A stretch of 64,000 nt of DNA from Thioclava sp. SK-1 (GCF_001705665.1 NZ_MDHA01000032.1:1-64000), one strand, 5' to 3'; positions 1 through 8,066 are shown, counted from the stretch's first letter. Made by a program: numbers and translations. The notes: generated by a model not told the origin, from the sequence alone.

Positions 1-71
1 GGCCAGCGTCGCTGTCCGTTGGTCCTTATCTCCACCCCGTAATCCCGGAGAAACTCCAACGTAGTCACCAT
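1..71 (-). CDS. IS66-type transposase accessory protein (TnpA/OrfA), N-terminus only
   Basis: A minus-strand ATG at 71 opens a frame of 23 codons running off the window. It begins MVTTLEF and contains DYGVEI followed by a basic RRW motif. In IS66-family accessory proteins a DYGVEI-like stretch precedes RRWPDEVKA at the start of the helix-turn-helix domain, and the visible part ends just inside that motif. The product would be a small DNA-binding protein needed for transposition. Only the first 23 residues can be read, so the assignment rests on this short match and on the GTAA end 85 bases upstream. Confidence 0.5.
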   Translation of the reverse strand, partial: MVTTLEFLRDYGVEIRTNGQRRW

Positions 72-156
72 CGCGAAACCCCTGCACCGATCTCCATCGG
101 ACATGGCATCGCAGGTCAGACAAGCGGGCAAAAGGTGAGGGCCAGCGAACGCTTAC
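1..156 (-). mobile_element. End of an IS66-type insertion sequence
   Basis: The minus strand begins a new element at 156 with GTAAGCG, the terminal pattern typical of IS66-family inverted repeats. About 85 bases further on starts a reading frame resembling the IS66 accessory transposase. Outside this point the minus strand reads smoothly as an IS3-type orfB, and at 156 that reading stops making sense, so the boundary is placed there. The rest of the element lies beyond the left edge of the window. The 8-base target duplication expected of IS66 would be 157-164 on this side but its partner is not visible. Confidence 0.55.
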
Positions 157-470
157 GCCTTTGATGCCAAAATTACGCATTAACCGCTCCACCGTGCATG
201 GTGCGATCTCGTAATTGTCGCGCAGTAAGACATGCCAGATCTTCCGCGCGCCATAGAGCTTGCGGTTATCTTCCCAGGCGGCATTGATCTTGATGCACAG
301 ATCAGCGTCAGATTTCGCCCGGGATGAAGCTCGATCAGGATCACGCGCGATGGCGTGCCGTTCATAATAGGTGGACTGGGCGATTTGCAGCATTTTGCAC
401 ATCGGCTCGACCCCGAACTCAGCGCGATGTTCTTCAATGAAAGCGTTCGGGGCGAACCTTGCGAAATTGG
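157..470 (-). pseudogene. IS3-family transposase OrfB, 5' part, disrupted
   Basis: Read on the minus strand, this frame gives FIEEHRAEFGVEPMCKML, then STYYERHA and KLYGARKIWHVL, which are the hallmark N-terminal motifs of IS3 OrfB transposases (the HTH_21 region upstream of the integrase core). About 100 codons are open and no stop is seen. After NFGIKG at about 157 the similarity ends because an IS66-type end is inserted. The DDE catalytic core is therefore absent. The frame is +1 relative to orfA rather than the -1 expected for programmed frameshifting, so an indel near the orfA/orfB junction is also possible. Confidence 0.7.
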
Positions 471-796
471 CGGTCGAGCTCCGCCTGGGCAAAATACGCT
501 GATGCTTTCTTCAGGATTTCATTGGCCTGCCGAAGTTCGCGCACCTCGCGCTCCAACTCCTCGATCCGCACTTTCTCGTCATTGGGTTGGCCTGGCCGTT
601 CGCCGCCATCACGCTGGGCCTGGCGGACCCAAGTGCGACGACTGTCTGGCGAACAGCCCAATTTGCTTGTGATCACTGAGAATAAAGCAGCATCGCTACG
701 ATATTCATCGCAATGTTCCATCGCCAACCGCACCGCACGTTCGCGGAACTCAGGTGAATACCGCTTCGAGGTCTTCTTGTTGTGTGACTGTTCCAT
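434..796 (-). CDS. IS3-family transposase OrfA
   Basis: A 120-residue protein beginning MEQSHNKKTSKRYSPEFRE. It has the helix-turn-helix pattern of IS3 OrfA (RYSPEFRERAVRLAMEH, then a WVRQ helix end) and a C-terminal leucine-zipper-like stretch [20 protein letters not shown] followed by SAYFAQAELDR. OrfA binds the inverted repeats and is normally fused to OrfB by frameshifting to give the active transposase. The length is a little above the usual 90-110 because the frame runs past ELDR before its stop. The OrfB partner is broken, so activity is unlikely except in trans. Confidence 0.8.
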   Translation of the reverse strand: MEQSHNKKTSKRYSPEFRERAVRLAMEHCDEYRSDAALFSVITSKLGCSPDSRRTWVRQAQRDGGERPGQPNDEKVRIEELEREVRELRQANEILKKASAYFAQAELDRQFRKVRPERFH

Positions 797-880
797 AAAG
801 GGCTCTCCTCCGAGAGTTTTGCCTTCCGGTAAACCCGGGGCGGTTCAATTGCCTGCGCGCCGCAAACGCTGAATGATAGG

Positions 881-1150
881 GTCAAGAAGGCCGAGGTCAA
901 CATCGGCAAGTGCGCTTGCATCCTGACAGACATGGCTGAGCGGCTGAAGGCGCTTGAGCGGGAGAACCGGGAGCTTCGGCAGGCCAACGAAATCTTGCGC
1001 AAGGCGAGCGCATATTTTGCGATGGCGGAGCTCGACCGCCGGTCGACGTGATGGCGGGTTTCATCGCAGCCCACACGGGGTCGAGCCGATCCGACCCTGC
1101 GGTCCGGCCGCATTCTTCTCGGGCCGACCAGACACTACAGCAAGCGCGCT
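881..1150 (+). pseudogene. Decayed second IS3-family transposase fragment
   Basis: On the plus strand 881-1051 reads VKKAEV, then [20 protein letters not shown] and [12 protein letters not shown] before a stop, the C-terminal half of an IS3 OrfA different from the one at 434-796. It is followed by an OrfB-like start, GFIAAH, which shifts by one base into GVEPI and then loses similarity by about 1150. The N-terminal half of OrfA is gone at the junction with the other IS3 element (847). The fragment is clearly non-functional. Confidence 0.65.
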
Positions 1151-1502
1151 GAACGCTTGCACAATTTGAGGGCCAGCACCCGGCACTCTTGCGCCAGACG
1201 GCGAAGCCCAATACCCAAATTCAACTTGCAGGCTCTCACTATGAATGAGGGACAAGCAGGGGGCGGTCACCAAGATCACGCCACACGATCGCTCTAAACT
1301 TACGACAGCGACCGTCCGAACATTGGCATTACCTGACTGGGAGACGTCAAAATTTAGAACTGCACCGGCATCATAAACCGTGGATTTTCCCTTGAAGTGG
1401 TGGAGGTCGTTTCCCAAAGATAGTCCGGAAAACGACTTACTGCCGGGTCTTTTGAGGCTAGTAATAAACTTTATGAAAAGTCACAAGCATGTATTTCCAA
1501 TG
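1151..1502. other. Non-coding stretch with no recognised gene
   Basis: Between the IS debris and the stop of the exported-protein gene no frame with convincing codon usage or family resemblance was found. A 118-codon open frame exists on the minus strand (1417-1061), but it extends into the decayed IS fragment and resembles nothing known. The stretch may contain more eroded mobile DNA or a 3' region of the flagellar unit. No clear hairpin with a T-run was seen downstream of 1503. Confidence 0.4.
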
Positions 1503-3869
1503 CTATCGCATCAGTCGGTCGCTGTTTTTTAATGCAGAATTTAATATGTTGAAAGATTCCACTTCCCGGCTGGTTGTTTCTAGAATGCTCTTAGCAGACG
1601 AAATGGGGTTATTCTCCATGTCGATTTGTGGTTCGCTTGTTTGGTCGAAGAATACCTCAGAGAAGGTATTTCTAGGAAGATTATTCGTGTCCGTATTCTC
1701 TTTCCAAATACCTGCCTGAAACGCATGTTCTGCTTCTCTATCTTCATCGCTAGACAGTGAATATGACTCCATTGCAGATTTGTCCTCTCCAAGGTAGCCG
1801 AAGGCCATTCCACGTAATTTTTCCGCAGCCGGTCCAGGAAGGTCTTGCAAGAATGAAAGTGCCGAGGGGGCGTCTCCTTGTAGTATTGATGATTTCGCCA
1901 TTAGAATATTATAATCATCATCTTTTTGTTTTGTGCTAGACAACAATATACGTGCGTCAGACACGAAGCCAAGATCCAGCAAGCGTTCAGCATTCGCCAT
2001 AAGATCTTTATCAGGCATGAGGTTGAACTTTATGTCGTTCTTATTTTTAAAATAAAATGATAAAAAATCATTATTATCTATGATGTTTTTTATTTTTGTG
2101 TAAATGTCAACAGCAGTTTCATCCTTGATAGAGATGTTCGCTTTAGCTGGCCAATTCTTTAACATGCGCATTGCTTCAGGCAGTTCTTCATTTGCCGCAT
2201 ATCCCAAAGCTGCCGCGCGAAGTAGCTTGTCAGATTCAATGCTGGGTTTCAATTCGTTGGCTAACGCAACCGCGTTTTCAATGACCAACCCATCAACTGA
2301 TTGGCCGTCGCGATAAGCCGTTTCGACAGTTAGCAATATCGCATCCGGCGTTAGTTCAGAATCATGAGAAACAATTGAGTTCAGAGTGTCGGACGTCGTG
2401 TTAGCTGAAAGTATTTCTTGGTTGATGGTTGCGTTGATCAATCTTGACTCGTTGCTCTGACTAAGCTCGCCTCGCGCAAGAGCATGTTGAATGGATGTTG
2501 CCGTGGCGCCCGCTTCAATGGATAGAAGCTTTTTCGTAAGGGGAACGCTAATCTGCTTCCTAACCGTCATAGGAAGGTCAGAAAATGCGCGCGCTATTGC
2601 CTTAACGTTTACAGCTTTCGGATCGTCTATTATATCTGAACCTAATAGTGCCCAAAGTGCGACGTCACTATCACACCCTGCCATTTGCACAATTTCTAAC
2701 TTATCATCCGCGGCTGATTGCTCTAGTATTCCGGCTAGATAACGCACAACATCTGAGTTTCTATTGGTGAGCGAAAACGCATCAACGGTCGCTCGCGCCT
2801 CAACGCCGAAGCCAAATGCGAGATAAATCTGCGCAAGCTCTAAGGCGCTATTCGTGTTAGGTTTATCAAACTCGCCGACCAAAGACCGGCGCGCGTTTGA
2901 GATCATTTCGAACGCATCCCCTTCTTTTTCCCAGTCCCTCAGCGAAAATAACTGATCGGGTAGACAAGAGGCCCTACCCGATAAATTTTCTATTGCGCTC
3001 GCGAGTGAGGAGGAATCTCTGTCGATCACCGTTTCGGAGTGAACGGCTAAGTGGTCGTCTAGAACGGGTTCGGGCTCTGGTATGCTCAAATTTGTGGAAA
3101 CCGTCGGCTTCGACCCCGTCGTGGGCATGTCAAACTTTACCAGCCCTTGAGACGCCGCGCGGCCCAATTGGCGCAGTAGCTCCTCCTCGGCGATTGAAAC
3201 TCTGCTGTCAGGTTTCTTAAGCAAGTCACTCAACGGGTTTGCAACCGTCGAGGGCACTATGGCTTTACTTTCTTGAGTGGGCGCGGGACTGTCTGAATCC
3301 CAATAGACACTTATATCCGGCGTAGCCAGGGTTAACTGAGGCAGAGTTATTGATACGACAGGTGGTGGGGCGGTGCTCGGTGTGACTGTCGGTTGTACAT
3401 CTTCAGAAATTTCGATGACCGGGGTGTGTTGTGGCAATGTTTCTAATACCGCCGGTGGATTTTGAGCATCGGGTCTCAGGTCAGCGACGGGCAACGCCTG
3501 ATGATCAATCGGCGTGTTAGATGTTTTTGCATCTATCACCAGTGCCCCAGATCGTAGTTCGAATGTTGTGACATCAATATCATCTTCTAGGGCGATGTTT
3601 AATGCACCGCCGCTTCCGAATTGCTGAACGTCGCGATATCGACTGCGGCCAATACGTGGATATATTCTATCGGTTCTATATTCTGTGATGTTGTTTTCAG
3701 TCGTAATAGAATAACCGAAACTCGTTTTCTCTAGGTTCCATTGTTGATCATCCGCAAACATGATGACTAGTCTAGTAAAGTCCCCATGCTCACCAGATAA
3801 AATATTTACCTCTTGTGCGGCAGCTACGCTAGAAAACGCAGCGACGGCAATTATGGATAACCTGATCAT
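1503..3869 (-). CDS. Large exported protein in the motA unit; possible MotC-like motility protein
   Basis: This 788-residue protein begins with a signal peptide (MIRLSIIAVAAFSSVAAA, probable cleavage before QE), so it should act in the periplasm. Residues 20-115 look like a beta-rich domain (GDFTRLVIMF, SFGYSITTE). Residues 120-230 are a Pro/Thr/Ser-rich linker. The remainder, from about 300, is helical and Ala/Leu-rich, compatible with degenerate TPR-like repeats (for example AQIYLAFGFGVEARATVDAF). Its start overlaps the motA stop by 4 bases, so the two are translationally coupled. In Sinorhizobium, MotC is a periplasmic helical-repeat protein needed for motor rotation with MotE as its chaperone; motE lies just upstream here. 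The MotC analogy is inference from context; sequence homology was not shown. The gene is visibly more A+T-rich than the fli genes. Confidence 0.75.
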   Translation of the reverse strand: MIRLSIIAVAAFSSVAAAQEVNILSGEHGDFTRLVIMFADDQQWNLEKTSFGYSITTENNITEYRTDRIYPRIGRSRYRDVQQFGSGGALNIALEDDIDVTTFELRSGALVIDAKTSNTPIDHQALPVADLRPDAQNPPAVLETLPQHTPVIEISEDVQPTVTPSTAPPPVVSITLPQLTLATPDISVYWDSDSPAPTQESKAIVPSTVANPLSDLLKKPDSRVSIAEEELLRQLGRAASQGLVKFDMPTTGSKPTVSTNLSIPEPEPVLDDHLAVHSETVIDRDSSSLASAIENLSGRASCLPDQLFSLRDWEKEGDAFEMISNARRSLVGEFDKPNTNSALELAQIYLAFGFGVEARATVDAFSLTNRNSDVVRYLAGILEQSAADDKLEIVQMAGCDSDVALWALLGSDIIDDPKAVNVKAIARAFSDLPMTVRKQISVPLTKKLLSIEAGATATSIQHALARGELSQSNESRLINATINQEILSANTTSDTLNSIVSHDSELTPDAILLTVETAYRDGQSVDGLVIENAVALANELKPSIESDKLLRAAALGYAANEELPEAMRMLKNWPAKANISIKDETAVDIYTKIKNIIDNNDFLSFYFKNKNDIKFNLMPDKDLMANAERLLDLGFVSDARILLSSTKQKDDDYNILMAKSSILQGDAPSALSFLQDLPGPAAEKLRGMAFGYLGEDKSAMESYSLSSDEDREAEHAFQAGIWKENTDTNNLPRNTFSEVFFDQTSEPQIDMENNPISSAKSILETTSREVESFNILNSALKNSDRLMR

Positions 3870-4735
3870 GCGGCCTCCGATTTAACGGCTTTTAATGCTT
3901 CTTCAAGCTCGCCAAAGCTTGGACGGATGTGATGTGGTGTATTTTGTCGTCCAACTTCGATACAGATATTCGTAGCATGGTTATGTAGGTTCGCTACCAA
4001 TACTTCTCTGATCAGCTTGTAGAAATGCGAATCTTCATCAACAACTGCCTGAATGCGCATGGCAAATGGACCGATAAATCCATACGCTAGAAAAACACCC
4101 AGGAACGTACCAACCAGTGCCCCGCCGATCATCTTCCCCAGAACCTCAGGCGGCTGGTCAATCGATGCCATTGTTTTAATAACACCTAAAACTGCAGCAA
4201 CAATGCCAAGTGCGGGCATCGCATCAGCAACCGCTTGAACTGCATGGCTGGAGTGCGACGCATGTTTAAAGTTTGCGTCTAATTGCTTTTCTAGAATTTC
4301 TTCAACTTGATTAGGGTCATCATAGTTCATCGATGCCGATCGCATAGTATCACAGATCATTTCAACCGCTTCGTGGTCATGAACGATCTTAGGATACTTG
4401 CTGAATATAGACGAATTTTCAGGGTCTTCGATATGCTCTTCAATTGCGACGGGGTTTTGCCGCGCGAGCTTTATAATTTCGAACAGCAGACATAAAAGAT
4501 CACGGTAATCTTCGGGCTTCCATTTTGGGCCCTTAAATACCTTGCCAACATCTTTTACAGTATGTTTGATCGATGCCATGTCATTGGACAAAGCAAACGC
4601 ACCTACAGCTGCGCCGCAAATCATAATCATTTCGAACGGGAGCGCTTTTAGAATAATTCCCATTTTGCCACCGGCGGCGACATAGCCTCCGAAGACCATC
4701 GCAAAGATGATTACGATACCTACAATCCCGACCAT
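3866..4735 (-). CDS. motA: Flagellar motor stator protein MotA
   Basis: A 289-residue inner-membrane protein of the MotA/TolQ/ExbB family, which with MotB forms the proton-driven stator. Membrane segments are seen near residues 3-22, 33-50, 170-188 and 200-222. The two prolines important for torque in the family are present in ADAMPALG (P174) and YGFIGPFA (P223), matching the usual spacing. Charged cytoplasmic-loop residues R92 and E99/E100 lie where the rotor-contacting Arg and Glu occur. No motB is in this window, so it must lie elsewhere. The gene lies 63 bases after motE and overlaps the next gene by 4 bases. Its base composition is A+T-rich compared with fliF-fliP. Confidence 0.93.
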   Translation of the reverse strand: MVGIVGIVIIFAMVFGGYVAAGGKMGIILKALPFEMIMICGAAVGAFALSNDMASIKHTVKDVGKVFKGPKWKPEDYRDLLCLLFEIIKLARQNPVAIEEHIEDPENSSIFSKYPKIVHDHEAVEMICDTMRSASMNYDDPNQVEEILEKQLDANFKHASHSSHAVQAVADAMPALGIVAAVLGVIKTMASIDQPPEVLGKMIGGALVGTFLGVFLAYGFIGPFAMRIQAVVDEDSHFYKLIREVLVANLHNHATNICIEVGRQNTPHHIRPSFGELEEALKAVKSEAA

Positions 4736-4798
4736 CTGGTGTGCTCCGTTTCGTTTCTTCTAAATTTGCATAACATCGTTACGAAACCCCTGACGGGA

Positions 4799-5446
4799 CT
4801 AATTTTTGGGTGCATTTGCGTTACGCCCTGCCATTAAAACGCTGATTGAATAGGCGGTATCGGGCATCAACCCGGCCATGATCAACGCTGCTGAATCTGG
4901 GCGCATTCGGGCCAGGAACCCTGCTGCAAATTCAGGATCCATTGTCTCAAACAACGGAACGGCCTGTTTCGGTTTCATATTTTCGTAAACCGTTACCAAA
5001 CGTGCGACATCATCCTCTGCGCCACGATCTGCGATTTCGATCGTGCGCGATAATTCTTCTTCGGCCATTTTCATTTCTTGCAGGCGCTGATTGACCCGCT
5101 CTTCGAATACTTCAAGTGCCTTGGCGCGTTCTGCAACGACGCTCTCACGCTCGGTGATTCTGGATTCGCGTTTTTGTACTTCCTCCAGCAACGCGAAAAC
5201 ACCTTCCTCCGTCGTACATTCGTCTGCTGCGGTCGTCGTCGCCTCTGGCGCATCAGCCGCCAAGGCAAAGGCCGAGCCTACTTCACCACCAAGGCGCAAA
5301 ATTCCCGACCCCGCTAACAGCGATGCGACGATAAGCAGGCTATTTCGTGCACCATATGATCTTCGTTTCTTATTCGCCTTGGCTTGCGGGGGCGCTCCTG
5401 TATCGGGGGAGGGCGCCTTGGCTTTTTTCGTCGGTTTTTTGGTCAT
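4799..5446 (-). CDS. motE: MotE-family protein
   Basis: A 215-residue protein with a Lys-rich N-terminus, one membrane segment (about residues 34-60), a long charged coiled coil (about 80-145) and a C-terminal MgtE-N-like module (MKPKQAVPLFETMDPEFAAG, then MRPDSAALIMAGLMP). This is the architecture of alphaproteobacterial MotE proteins, which in Sinorhizobium act as a periplasmic chaperone of MotC. There is a single cysteine (C77), just after the membrane segment, which could allow a disulfide-linked dimer. The gene overlaps the upstream DUF6468 gene by 4 bases. It could alternatively be a FliG/MgtE-fold structural protein; the family call is fairly secure, the role less so. Confidence 0.8.
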   Translation of the reverse strand: MTKKPTKKAKAPSPDTGAPPQAKANKKRRSYGARNSLLIVASLLAGSGILRLGGEVGSAFALAADAPEATTTAADECTTEEGVFALLEEVQKRESRITERESVVAERAKALEVFEERVNQRLQEMKMAEEELSRTIEIADRGAEDDVARLVTVYENMKPKQAVPLFETMDPEFAAGFLARMRPDSAALIMAGLMPDTAYSISVLMAGRNANAPKN

Positions 5447-5805
5447 TCAGCACTCTCCATCTCATGTGTCCGGGTGCGTCGGCGAACGACTCGTTGACGT
5501 TTACCGTCAGTTTCTACTTCGGCGGGCAGATCGTGCAGAGATGCCAGCATGATCTCTAACTTTTCGGCGCCTTTTTCGGCGCGTTCAGTAAGTGCTTTCA
5601 GCTGCTCCGCCGAGCCATTCGCGGTGGTTTGCGCTGCAGTCAAGGCCTTGGTCATATCGTCGACCTGGACTGACAAAGTCGCAATGGCTTCGCCCATGCC
5701 ACCTTCAAGCTGATTAAATTTCTTCAGTCGGCGCGACAGCACATAACAGTAAATGGCTGCGCCAAAGGCGCCTGCTCCAAGCAGTATATCCGCGATGAGA
5801 TCCAT
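5443..5805 (-). CDS. Flagellar-locus membrane protein, DUF6468-like
   Basis: A 120-residue protein with one N-terminal membrane helix (DILLGAGAFGAAIYCYVLSR), a helical middle with heptad-like spacing (residues 35-85) and a very basic Arg-rich tail (RQRVVRRRTRTHE). Proteins of this form, grouped as DUF6468, are found next to fliL and motA in alphaproteobacterial flagellar clusters; their function is not established. The start is supported by AAAGGAGAG overlapping the fliL stop. It sits between fliL and motE with a 4-base overlap to motE, so a role in stator or basal-body assembly is plausible. Confidence 0.7.
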   Translation of the reverse strand: MDLIADILLGAGAFGAAIYCYVLSRRLKKFNQLEGGMGEAIATLSVQVDDMTKALTAAQTTANGSAEQLKALTERAEKGAEKLEIMLASLHDLPAEVETDGKRQRVVRRRTRTHEMESAE

Positions 5806-5817
5806 TCTAGCTCTCCT

Positions 5818-6312
5818 TTAATTCAGGACAAATTCGATAATAAGAAGGTCGTTAACGCGACCCTCGCCTGTGACGACTTGAATTCTTCTCAGCATCTGCG
5901 CGCGCATGGTGATCAGGGCTGTAGGGTCTTCCAACTGCTGTGATCCAACGGCGCGAAGGTATCCGTTTAAAACATCAAGAACGCGTGGACGAAGAAGTTC
6001 GACATCGGCCTGATACTGCGCGGGAACCTCCAGCTGTGCTGTGAAACGCAGATGCCTTGCGGAAGAATTTGGCAATGAAATTACCATCGGGTCTAACGGG
6101 ACATATGCAATGTCGGGCACGCCCGGCATCGGCGGTTCTTCCGGCTCGGACGTTGCTTCCGTGTCGGCACCAAGAATCATACCTGAATACACAGCAAAGA
6201 AGCTTCCGCCGCCGCCAACCAACATCAGCACCAGGCCAATAATAAGCGGAAGTTTCGACTTTTTCTTCGGCTCATCGTCATTTGTCATTTCATCTGCGGT
6301 TACATCAGCCAT
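5818..6312 (-). CDS. fliL: Flagellar basal-body-associated protein FliL
   Basis: A 164-residue single-pass membrane protein: short cytoplasmic N-terminus, membrane helix at about residues 20-45 (LPLIIGLVLMLVGGGGSFFA), then a periplasmic stomatin-like domain (YVPLDPMVISLP, LRFTAQLEV, RPRVLDVLNGYLR) ending LLIIEFVLN. FliL surrounds the stator units and supports torque at high load. It is the first gene of the minus-strand unit fliL-DUF6468-motE-motA and is divergent from fliF, with 125 bases between the two start codons. Confidence 0.92.
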   Translation of the reverse strand: MADVTADEMTNDDEPKKKSKLPLIIGLVLMLVGGGGSFFAVYSGMILGADTEATSEPEEPPMPGVPDIAYVPLDPMVISLPNSSARHLRFTAQLEVPAQYQADVELLRPRVLDVLNGYLRAVGSQQLEDPTALITMRAQMLRRIQVVTGEGRVNDLLIIEFVLN

Positions 6313-6358
6313 CGCGCTACCCGTTTGCTTCGATGAAATGAGTCATAGCTGTCAGGCA

Positions 6359-6373
6359 CTAACCGATTGTTAA
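6359..6373 (+). promoter_or_regulatory. Candidate CtrA site between fliL and fliF
   Basis: The sequence CTAA-CCGATTG-TTAA matches the CtrA box TTAA-N7-TTAA with one mismatch. It lies in the gap between the divergent fliL and fliF genes, 65 bases upstream of the proposed fliF start and 47 upstream of the fliL start. CtrA is known to control flagellar genes in Rhodobacteraceae, so it could serve either unit. This is a motif match only. Confidence 0.45.
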
Positions 6374-6437
6374 GGGCGATAGGCGAAACATGGTCTCCGA
6401 CGACAGGGCAGAAAGTCCGCTCAATGGAGGTTGCGTC

Positions 6438-8066
6438 TTGGAACAAGTAACGGCCGTCTGGCAGACCATGGATACCCGACGCCGGTTCATAGTACTGGCG
6501 GCGACGGTAGTAGTATTTGCCGCTGTATTAGTGCTTTCGAACATGGCATCGAAACCGAGCATGTCTTTGCTTTATGCGGGGCTAGAGAACCAGCAATCTG
6601 GTGACATTGTGACAGCGCTGGAACAGCGCGGCGTCACATATGATGTGCGGGGCGATTCGATCTACGTGGAGGCTACGCGCCGCGACGAACTGCGTATGAC
6701 GCTTGCGGCAGAAGGTCTGCCCGCGATCGGCGGAGCGGGCTATGAATTGCTTGATTCGATGTCCGGGTTTGGCACGACATCACAAATGTTCGATGCGGCC
6801 TATTGGCGTGCAAAAGAAGGGGAATTGGCCCGAACGATTGTTGCCAACCCAAGCGTGCGCAGTGCGCGGGTTCACCTTGCGGTCAGCTCTGACAACGCAT
6901 TTCGCCGCAGCGCAAAATCAACCGCGTCGGTTTTTGTGACCGGATCAGGGGGTGCAATCAATGCTCAGCAGGCCAAAGCGTTCAAATATCTCGTCGCTTC
7001 CGCCGTGGCTGGGATGCAGCCCGAGGACGTATCCATCATTGATGCCAATGCGGGGCTGATTGCGACAGCTGATGAAAACCCGGCATCGTCCTCGACAGAC
7101 GATCGTGCGGCAGATTTGAAGCGCAACGTAGAACGTCTGCTAGAGGCGCGGGTCGGCCATGGCAATGCGGTCGTTGAGGTGTCCGTCGAGACATTGACCG
7201 AAAGCGAATCGATCACCGAGCGCCGCATCGATCCCGATAGCCGGATCGCAATTTCGATAGATACGCAGGAAAAAACGTCCAGTTCGGAAGATCAGGACCC
7301 GGCTAATGTTACCGTGGCATCCAATCTGCCGGCGGGTGACGCAGCCGGTGGGGGGCAATCCTCCAGCAATAATTCCGAAACACGCGAGCGCTCTAATTAT
7401 GAAGTATCGGAGACCCGTCGTGAAGTGGTTCGCCAACCGGGGGCATTGAAACGATTGACAGTGGCCGTGCTGGTTAACGGCATCTCGACCACCGCTGCCG
7501 ATGGCACAACAACATGGGCACCACGCCCGGCGGAAGAATTGGATGCATTGCGCAGTTTGGTGTCTTCGGCCGTTGGTTTGGATGAAAGCCGTGGCGACGT
7601 GATCACCTTGCAATCGATGGAGTTTGAACCCACGGCCGTCGCCGGAACCGAGGTCACCTCCGGTGGTTTTGGGACGCCGCTTGATATTATGCAGCTAATC
7701 CAAATTGGTGTGGCGGCCGTTGTGGCCTTGGTTCTTGGTCTTGGTGTTATGAAGCCGATCTTGACGCAGCGTGGAGCAGAGGCGGCTGGCTTGCCAGCAC
7801 CTGAACCACGCCAGGCGGCCAGCAGCAACGCGCTGACCGGTGAAATCGCTGAGGACGATGGCATGGATGGCGATATGCCTTTGGTTGGCGGCTTCGGGGC
7901 CGATGATGACATGGGGTTTCCGATGGCGATGGGAAACGCGTTCGATGACTCCGCCGCAGCAGATGCCGATCCCGTTGATCGCCTGAAACGGATGATTGAG
8001 GAACGCCGTGGCGAAACCGTTGAAATCTTGCGGAGCTGGATGGACGAGAAAGAGGAACGCGCGTGA
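6438..8066 (+). CDS. fliF: Flagellar MS-ring protein FliF
   Basis: A 542-residue protein forming the inner-membrane MS ring on which the rotor and export apparatus are built. Membrane helices are near residues 15-35 (FIVLAATVVVFAAVLVLS) and about 415-440 (IQIGVAAVVALVLGLGVM). The ring-building motifs SLLYAGLE and YELLDSMSGFGTTSQMFD are typical, and the acidic C-terminus should bind FliG. An upstream ATG at 6390 is in frame, but TTG at 6438 is preferred: GGAGG lies 7 bases before it, and it yields the usual family N-terminus (EQ...WQTMDTRRR). The gene overlaps fliH by 4 bases. Confidence 0.93.
   Translation: MEQVTAVWQTMDTRRRFIVLAATVVVFAAVLVLSNMASKPSMSLLYAGLENQQSGDIVTALEQRGVTYDVRGDSIYVEATRRDELRMTLAAEGLPAIGGAGYELLDSMSGFGTTSQMFDAAYWRAKEGELARTIVANPSVRSARVHLAVSSDNAFRRSAKSTASVFVTGSGGAINAQQAKAFKYLVASAVAGMQPEDVSIIDANAGLIATADENPASSSTDDRAADLKRNVERLLEARVGHGNAVVEVSVETLTESESITERRIDPDSRIAISIDTQEKTSSSEDQDPANVTVASNLPAGDAAGGGQSSSNNSETRERSNYEVSETRREVVRQPGALKRLTVAVLVNGISTTAADGTTTWAPRPAEELDALRSLVSSAVGLDESRGDVITLQSMEFEPTAVAGTEVTSGGFGTPLDIMQLIQIGVAAVVALVLGLGVMKPILTQRGAEAAGLPAPEPRQAASSNALTGEIAEDDGMDGDMPLVGGFGADDDMGFPMAMGNAFDDSAAADADPVDRLKRMIEERRGETVEILRSWMDEKEERA

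Larger units (their letters stand above)
157..847 (-). mobile_element. IS3-family insertion sequence, interrupted by the IS66-type element
   Basis: The minus strand carries an orfA (796 to 434) and an orfB (about 470 to 157) in the order typical of IS3. Outside orfA, the sequence TGAACCG at 847-841 followed by a C-rich run and GGGTTTACC looks like the terminal inverted repeat of this IS group. The left half is missing because another element enters at 156/157. The copy is therefore non-functional unless the interruption is excised. It abuts another decayed IS3 fragment at 881, suggesting repeated insertion at one spot. Confidence 0.7.

Noticed and set aside
157-796. Programmed -1 frameshift joining IS3 orfA and orfB
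   Set aside because: The orfB motif frame is +1 (not -1) relative to orfA here, so a functional fusion could not be supported.
1061-1417. 118-codon open frame on the minus strand
   Set aside because: Overlaps the decayed IS fragment, has no ribosome site and resembles nothing; kept as non-coding.
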